DNA of 64,000 bases from Ailurus styani (taxonomy: Eukaryota; Chordata; Mammalia; Carnivora; Ailuridae), in NCBI GenBank assembly GCA_002007465.1, contig LNAC01000003.1:13727600-13791599 (forward strand). The letters are read 5' to 3'. Both the position numbers and the translations under genes were made by a program. A model generated the notes under the pieces. It did not search any database and was not told the DNA's origin. It worked only from the letters and a program-made list of their open reading frames with translations. The stretch's first letter is position 1. Every line of letters starts with the position of its first letter. Positions 58,991 to 64,000 of this stretch are shown here, in pieces.

Positions 58991-60902
58991 CACAAGATAC
59001 TTGGATAGAACCTGAAAACAATAAATACTAAGTGATTAACTCTTATGACTAAAGCTAAACTAAATTTAAAAAGGGCGGTGTACAGTAAAATCCACTTCCG
59101 TAGTCTGGTGAAATGATTTTTACAGTTAGATGATGATACATTTTCTAATTTGAACTAAACATTAACAATGGAAAATACGCGTTTATTTCTTGGATAACTT
59201 CATTATGCTAATTAGGCTTCAAACTCTTAAAATATAATCACTATGCAATCTATTCATATTTCATTAGAACCTGGATTAAAGGGAAAAGTGGAGTTAACAC
59301 TCATAAATAAAAAAAAAACAGAAACATTTCCCCCAAAATGAAACATGTACAGTAGAAATCACACACACACACACACACATTTTATGATCATGATGTTGAT
59401 TATACATTGAATTTTCTGCAGATAGTGAATTATATACATTTGTTATAAAGGCAAGCAGCTCTTATTTATTCAACATCTCAGACAAGAAGAGTTAAAATGA
59501 CAGCGTCCTGACTATTTCCCAAGTACATCAATTGTTAATAATACAAGCACTTTAAGCAAAGTCTTTGAGGAGTATCTAACAATTCCTTTATCTCTGTCTC
59601 TCTGGAAGATTTACATAAGTCTTTGGAAGGCACACTCCTTAAGGCGGATGAATTTGTTACATTAAGAAAAACGTTCTAATATTGTCACGGTTAAAGCATA
59701 AGACTCAATTGTTTCTGATGGCTAAAAAGCAAACAAATAACAACAGCACAACAAGAACTAGGTCAACAACAAACAAGCAAGAGAGAGACAGCGGGAGACA
59801 GATTGTTTCAGGTGCAGAGGGATTAATAGCTCACATTTCCCTCCATGATATTCTCCAAGGTTAGTTCTATACTTGGGTTTAATGATAAATATTCCAATAT
59901 GCTAACATACATGTTCTAAATTAGCATTATCACTGTGTCATCTGGATAGCTGCTGAGAACGCAACAGAATTGTCATTCACTGAAGTCCATGACTACTAAA
60001 GAGTACTAGATTACTCAGAGTAAATGCATTAAGCTTCAACATTAAACATTTAGTTCATATCTTATTAACACAATAGCGTAAAGATTAATTAGCCCTCCTG
60101 ATAAATTTAAGAGATAGCCTCCACTTCAAATATAAGATATTTGAGATTGTTAAGGTACCTGATACAAGAATATCCATTTTTGATATATAATTAGTGTCAT
60201 CTGACCCATAGTTTTTATTATTTTTTATGTGACAGGAGCCAAATAGAAATAGTCATTATGAAACAATTGGGTTATAGTTTTCTTCCAGATTAGGATAAAG
60301 TGAAAAATTCTGCACATAATTCTCAGCAATGATCCTTCCAAATTGAATTTTCAATCAAAATTCAATTTTCATTTCTTTTTTTCCACACAGACATTTCTTG
60401 TATTACTCAGATAAAAACTGAAAGCAAAGCATTAAAATGTAATTCGTTGAAGATGTTTTCATTTCTACTCCTCTTTTAATTTACATATTTTTAAAAATTT
60501 ATTTTAAAATGTATGCTTTACAATGTGATGATTAGAATCTTTAACTCTCAATTAGAAGCAATGACAGCAACAATTAGGTCCATTGCTTGGAGGCCTGTAA
60601 AAGCCATGCATGATTAAAGCTGCTAAGATCAATAGGCACTTTACACTCTATAAACCAATTTTATATTTAATGTTATTTGCCAATGCAAATGTGTGTGTTT
60701 TAAAACCTGCCTATAATATGTTTTCCACTATGTCTATTTTCCAAAATGTGAAAAGTCAAGTCAAGCAGCATTAGCAATGTTTGAGATGGCGTAGAAGACA
60801 CATCACTTCTGATCTGGAGGCGGGTTCTTCCAGTCGAGTACTAAGGCATCTGAGGACACACTGTGTAATTCACCCTGAGGGGCGCTCTCCCTTGTCACTT
60901 AC
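58991..60902. other. Unassigned; candidate intron with conserved-looking patch
   Basis: A (CA)n lies at 59360-59379. The patch 60540-60720 (attaggtccattgcttggag, agccatgcatgattaaagct, aatgcaaatg) has the complexity and AT-hook/homeobox-like words often seen in conserved non-coding elements. Conservation cannot be shown from one sequence. Otherwise nothing is recognised. On the minus strand this would be the intron downstream of the exon at 60903-61056. Confidence 0.35.
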
Positions 60903-61056
60903 ACAGCATGTAAGCTCTGCTTCAAACAAGAGAGGCGAATTTTATGTGCAGTGTGGGTAAGAAGGATAGGATGAAGGAAAACGACGTTTCCGTCTTCAAA
61001 TCTAACGTGCATCTCCAACAGCTCCATAGCGCTGTCAAAGATGATGTCAGCATACA
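60903..61056 (-). CDS. Candidate internal coding exon, gene not recognised
   Basis: On the minus strand a pyrimidine-rich tract (tctccttcctttcccaaagc, 61078-61059) ends in AG at 61058-61057. The exon runs 61056 to 60903 (154 bp) and is followed by a consensus donor, gtaagtgac, from 60902. One frame is open through the whole exon: 2 bases, 50 codons, 2 bases (split codons at both ends). A second frame has a stop near the end and the third stops at once. The peptide starts YADIIFDSAM, continues ELLEMHVRFEDGNVVFLHP and ends SCLKQSLHA. It is the most GC- and CpG-rich coding-like segment nearby (agcgct, acgtt, acggaaacgtc), as expected of an exon in AT-rich intron. I do not recognise the protein. 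If real, its gene runs leftward with exons outside this window. Alternatives: an unlucky pseudo-exon or a non-coding RNA exon. Confidence 0.55.
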
Positions 61057-61279
61057 CTGCTTTGGGAAAGGAAGGAGACTATGCCAGGAAATAAACTGAA
61101 AATAGTAACTATAAACTGATCATTGATCATCTCTTTTACTAAAATATCCAGTCCTTTCATGTTTTAAATACTCTTCAAATCATAAGCTTTTGTTATGCGG
61201 TGTACAAGTAGAAACTTGTTTCATAACGACTAACTGATAAAAAAATTGTATAGGATAAGGCAACTATTTCATGAATGAC
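61057..61279. other. Sequence upstream of candidate exon
   Basis: On the minus strand this contains the acceptor's polypyrimidine tract and possible branch sites (ttttcagtttatttcc). No repeat recognised. Confidence 0.4.
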
Positions 61280-61465
61280 TTTTTAAAAGTTTTTTTTACT
61301 TTGAAACAACTATAGACTCACAGGAAATTGCAAAAATAGTACAGGGAGGTGCTGTATGCCAATCACCCATTTCCTCCCTAATAGTAACATCCTATATGAC
61401 CATGGTACACTATCGAAACCAGAAAATTGATTAATGAACTATTACAGATATTACAACTACAAAAT
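61280..61465 (-). mobile_element. L1M 3' UTR fragment, antisense
   Basis: atagactcacaggaaattgc, aaaaatagtacagggaggtg, catcctatatgaccatggta and accagaaaattgattaatga follow the reversed L1M/L1ME 3' UTR. Confidence 0.6.
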
Positions 61466-62005
61466 GATGAAGAGATTAAAATTTTAGGCTTTATTTAATA
61501 TTATAATGAAATCATCAGACAATCCACCTGTTTTTGTTTTCATTTTTAAATATTCTTTTACCTATTTTGAAGTAAGGCATAATGCACTATTTCACTGAAG
61601 AGATTGTAAGCGTCTAGGATTACAAAGTAAATCTGTCTTTGTTTAGTAACAAGAATTTGTTTTGCATTTGTTGAAGGTGGAGATAGTTTAAATTTCCATA
61701 TGATAAATATGCATGAATAAACTTGCTTTCTAGTAACATTCTTCATATTTATACGACTATTTTTTTTATAAAGCTTAGACTACTTACCAATGTTGCAAAT
61801 ATTACAATATATTTTTATGCTATTTCTGATAAGCTCAAGAAAATATGGAGGATTTCCACTGGCCATTAGATTGATGGTTCTAATTCTATGGCAGCCTACC
61901 TCCACAAACCAAAATCTAAGCCTGCAAAGACCTCAAGGTTACAAAATCAAAATGCTAAGACAACCAATCACAAACAACCAACCAGGCTTTGAGCTCTAGC
62001 TAATC
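61466..62005. other. Unassigned sequence
   Basis: No feature recognised. The 69-codon frame at 61790-61999 has no motif. Confidence 0.4.
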
Positions 62006-62020
62006 GAAAAATTTTCTTTC

Positions 62021-62205
62021 TGGCGCCTGGGTGGCTCAGTGGGTTAACCCTCTGCCTTCTGCTCCGGTCATGATCTCAGGGTCCTGGGATCAGCCCCACA
62101 TCGGGCTCTCTGCTCAGCAGGGAGCCTGCTTCCCCCCTCTCTCTGCCTGCCTCTCTGCCTCCTTGTGATCTCTCGCTCTGTCAAATAAATAAATAAAATC
62201 TTTAA
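62021..62205 (+). mobile_element. Young CAN-SINE, sense
   Basis: tggcgcctgggtggctcagt to tail. Target duplication aaaaattttctttc (62006-62020 region), with a near copy aaaaaatttcctttc at 62206-62220. Confidence 0.97.
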
Positions 62206-62319
62206 AAAAAATTTCCTTTCTTTGTTTGCACATCTTCTCTATATAAGTCTTTCCCCTGGCTCCTGCCCAGGAGCCAGCCTAACCTTTTAGGTTTGCCTTT
62301 GCCCAGTTCGAATAGATTT

Positions 62320-62367
62320 AAATAAATAAATAAACAAACAAACAAACAAATAAATAAATAAATAAAA
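62320..62367. repeat. (AAAT/AAAC)n repeat
   Basis: aaataaataaataaacaaac, then caaacaaaca, then aaataaataa again: a compound tetranucleotide repeat. Confidence 0.93.
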
Positions 62368-62436
62368 AGTAAATCTTAAAAATTTTAATATGCCTCAGTT
62401 TATTCTTTTAATATTACTCACAAAAATTGTATTTCC

Positions 62437-62635
62437 TTTTTTTAATAATTTTTTAAATTTATTTATTTGACAGAGAGAGAGATGACAAGTAGGTAGAGAG
62501 GCAGGCAGAGAGAGAGAAGGAAGCAGTCTCCCTGCTGAGCAGGGAGCCCAATGTGGGGCTTGATCCCAGGACCCTGAGATCATGACCTGAGCCGAAGGTA
62601 GAGGCTTTAACACACTGAGCCACCCAGGCACCCCC
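62437..62635 (-). mobile_element. Young CAN-SINE, antisense
   Basis: Complete copy. Target duplication caaaaattgtatttcc at 62421-62436, with a near copy ending 62650. Confidence 0.96.
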
Positions 62636-62851
62636 CAAAATTATATTTCCAACATTTACCTGAAAAATCAATTTTTGTGAATTCATAACACGTTTTTATA
62701 TTGGAAAAATTGTCAGAAATAAAGAATAGTTTCTCAGGTTTATCTGTCAAAACCTGTTCAGCAGATAATGACTCCAAAGTGACTCATATTTGCAACGAAA
62801 CAGTGGGAAAATACTGTTGCAAAACAAATAGTTAAAAATAAAAAATACAAG

Positions 62852-63043
62852 AGGTGCCTGCGTGGTTTAGTAGGTTAAGCGTCTTTGTCTGCCTTTGGCT
62901 TAAGTCCAGGGTTCTTGGATCCAGCCCCAAATGAAGACCTCCTGCTCAACCAGGAGCCTGACTCCTCCCTCTCCTTGTGCCCCTCCCTCCCACTCATGCT
63001 CTTTCTCTCTTGCTCTCTCAAATAAATAAAAACTTTAAAAAAA
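62852..63043 (+). mobile_element. CAN-SINE, sense, older type
   Basis: gaggtgcctgcgtggtttag, taggttaagcgtctttgtct, ccaggagcctgactcctccc and the tail aaataaataaaaactttaaa. Confidence 0.93.
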
Positions 63044-64000
63044 GAAGGAAAACGGTAGTCAAGACACAAAAAATAAAATAGTAAATAGATGCTGATAACC
63101 TAAAAGTAGAGAGCATAAATAGGAAAAGTAACTTCTGTAGAATGTTTGAAGTTTCTTACATATTTTCAATTGATGTAAATATTGAGGGTCCTGGATTTCT
63201 ATGATGTCTCATTTCCCTTTTCTTTTTTTTTAAATATTTGATACAATACACTGTATTATTTCTATAATATATAAATAATAATTAAAGACAAATTGGCTTA
63301 ATTTTCATTGTGAAGGAAAAGTTTGAGCAATAATGATTTGGTTGAGATTGTAAAGGAGGTATAAATGACAGGTGTTAAGATGATATATTTTCTTCTCAAG
63401 AGGGTAAAAGATGGCATTGAGGTTAAATTAATCAGAGTACACGTAGCCGAGAATTCTGATTCAAGCAAGCATTTACTATAAACGATATAAATTTTTTCTT
63501 TCTGAAATTATTTATTTCATCAGCAGAGTGATTATTACATTCATTCATTCATTCAACACATGTAAATTAATACACTATTTTTTTTAGCGACTGCTTAGTC
63601 TTTAAGGCACCAATCAATTAAGTTCTTTTAGCACAAAATAAAAAGAAAATTAAGTATGTATACAAATACTCCAAAACATGAACTTACACAGATATTTTTG
63701 GGAAAGCAAAAATAAATGAATGTATTTTAAAGAAGCAAGGCATGAAATTGGGCTAGAATTGAACTAAGGAATTCACCTTGTAACAGGTAATACATAATTC
63801 AGATTTACAGTAAGATGCCAATGAACAGAGGCATATACCAATTTATAGGGAATCAGAATAGAAGAAAATAGAAAAGACAGGTGACAATATTATTGTGAGT
63901 GATCCTTAATTACAAACTAATTATTATGGGCATTTTTAGGTAAGCACTGGATAGGAAGTTCTACATTTTCACTTGTGGGTGACATTGCTAGAGTCAGATC
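63044..64000. other. Unassigned AT-rich sequence
   Basis: A short ttcattcattcattcaaca repeat lies near 63540. No gene or repeat family recognised up to the window end. Confidence 0.4.

Noticed and set aside
1..64000. CRISPR arrays, operons, bacterial promoters and terminators
   Set aside because: The sequence is clearly mammalian. Regular repeats present are microsatellites, SINEs and assembly duplications.
1..64000. Free-standing tRNA, snRNA or rRNA genes
   Set aside because: The only tRNA-like parts seen are CAN-SINE heads. No cloverleaf-capable or snRNA-like sequence was recognised by eye.

Overview
This window is non-coding, AT-rich mammalian DNA, almost certainly from a carnivoran and most likely a mustelid such as ferret, mink or marten. 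The marker is about 25 tRNA-derived CAN-SINE copies (RNA polymerase III head, pyrimidine-rich middle, AAATAAATAAATAAAATCTTT tail). The younger ones carry the diagnostic heads and tails seen in mustelid-type copies, such as 'ttaacccactgagccaccc' and 'gcagagaggcaggcagagag'. No complete protein-coding gene is visible. The short open reading frames in the window are chance frames or frames through SINEs, L1 3' ends and microsatellites.

Layout. 0-13 kb: SINEs, MIR and L1M 3' ends, one MLT1-type LTR (8.9-9.5 kb), and several suspicious direct duplications. 13-20 kb: a cluster of antisense CAN-SINEs, two of them nested in a long antisense L1M; one L2; two single-N duplications. 20-30 kb: mostly unassigned sequence, then an LTR and two sense L1M 3' ends. 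30-42 kb: old and young sense SINEs, a Tigger-like element with matching ends, L2, a tiny young L1 insertion, an antisense L1 ORF2 fragment and a SINE-in-SINE nest. 42-54 kb: a CA/TG hairpin, LTR and MER20-like relics, and a 2.5-kb antisense L1M with a nested carnivore L1 end. 54-58 kb: L2, a Tigger1-type transposase relic, then an ERV-L relic with a dUTPase-like remnant. 58-64 kb: L2, MIR, SINEs and the only good candidate for host coding sequence, a 154-bp exon on the minus strand at 60903-61056 with both splice sites.

If that exon is real, most of the window is intron (or intron plus flanking desert) of one large minus-strand gene that I could not name. The other main observation concerns assembly quality. 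Four single-N positions (8441, 16167, 17794, 58859) are each flanked by a near-identical direct repeat of 81-325 bp. This is the signature of overlapping contigs or alleles that were abutted rather than merged. A fifth repeat of 175 bp around a truncated SINE (4617-5029) may have the same origin without an N. Repeat family names are from recognition of consensus features by eye, not from a database search. I found no convincing undescribed biological system.
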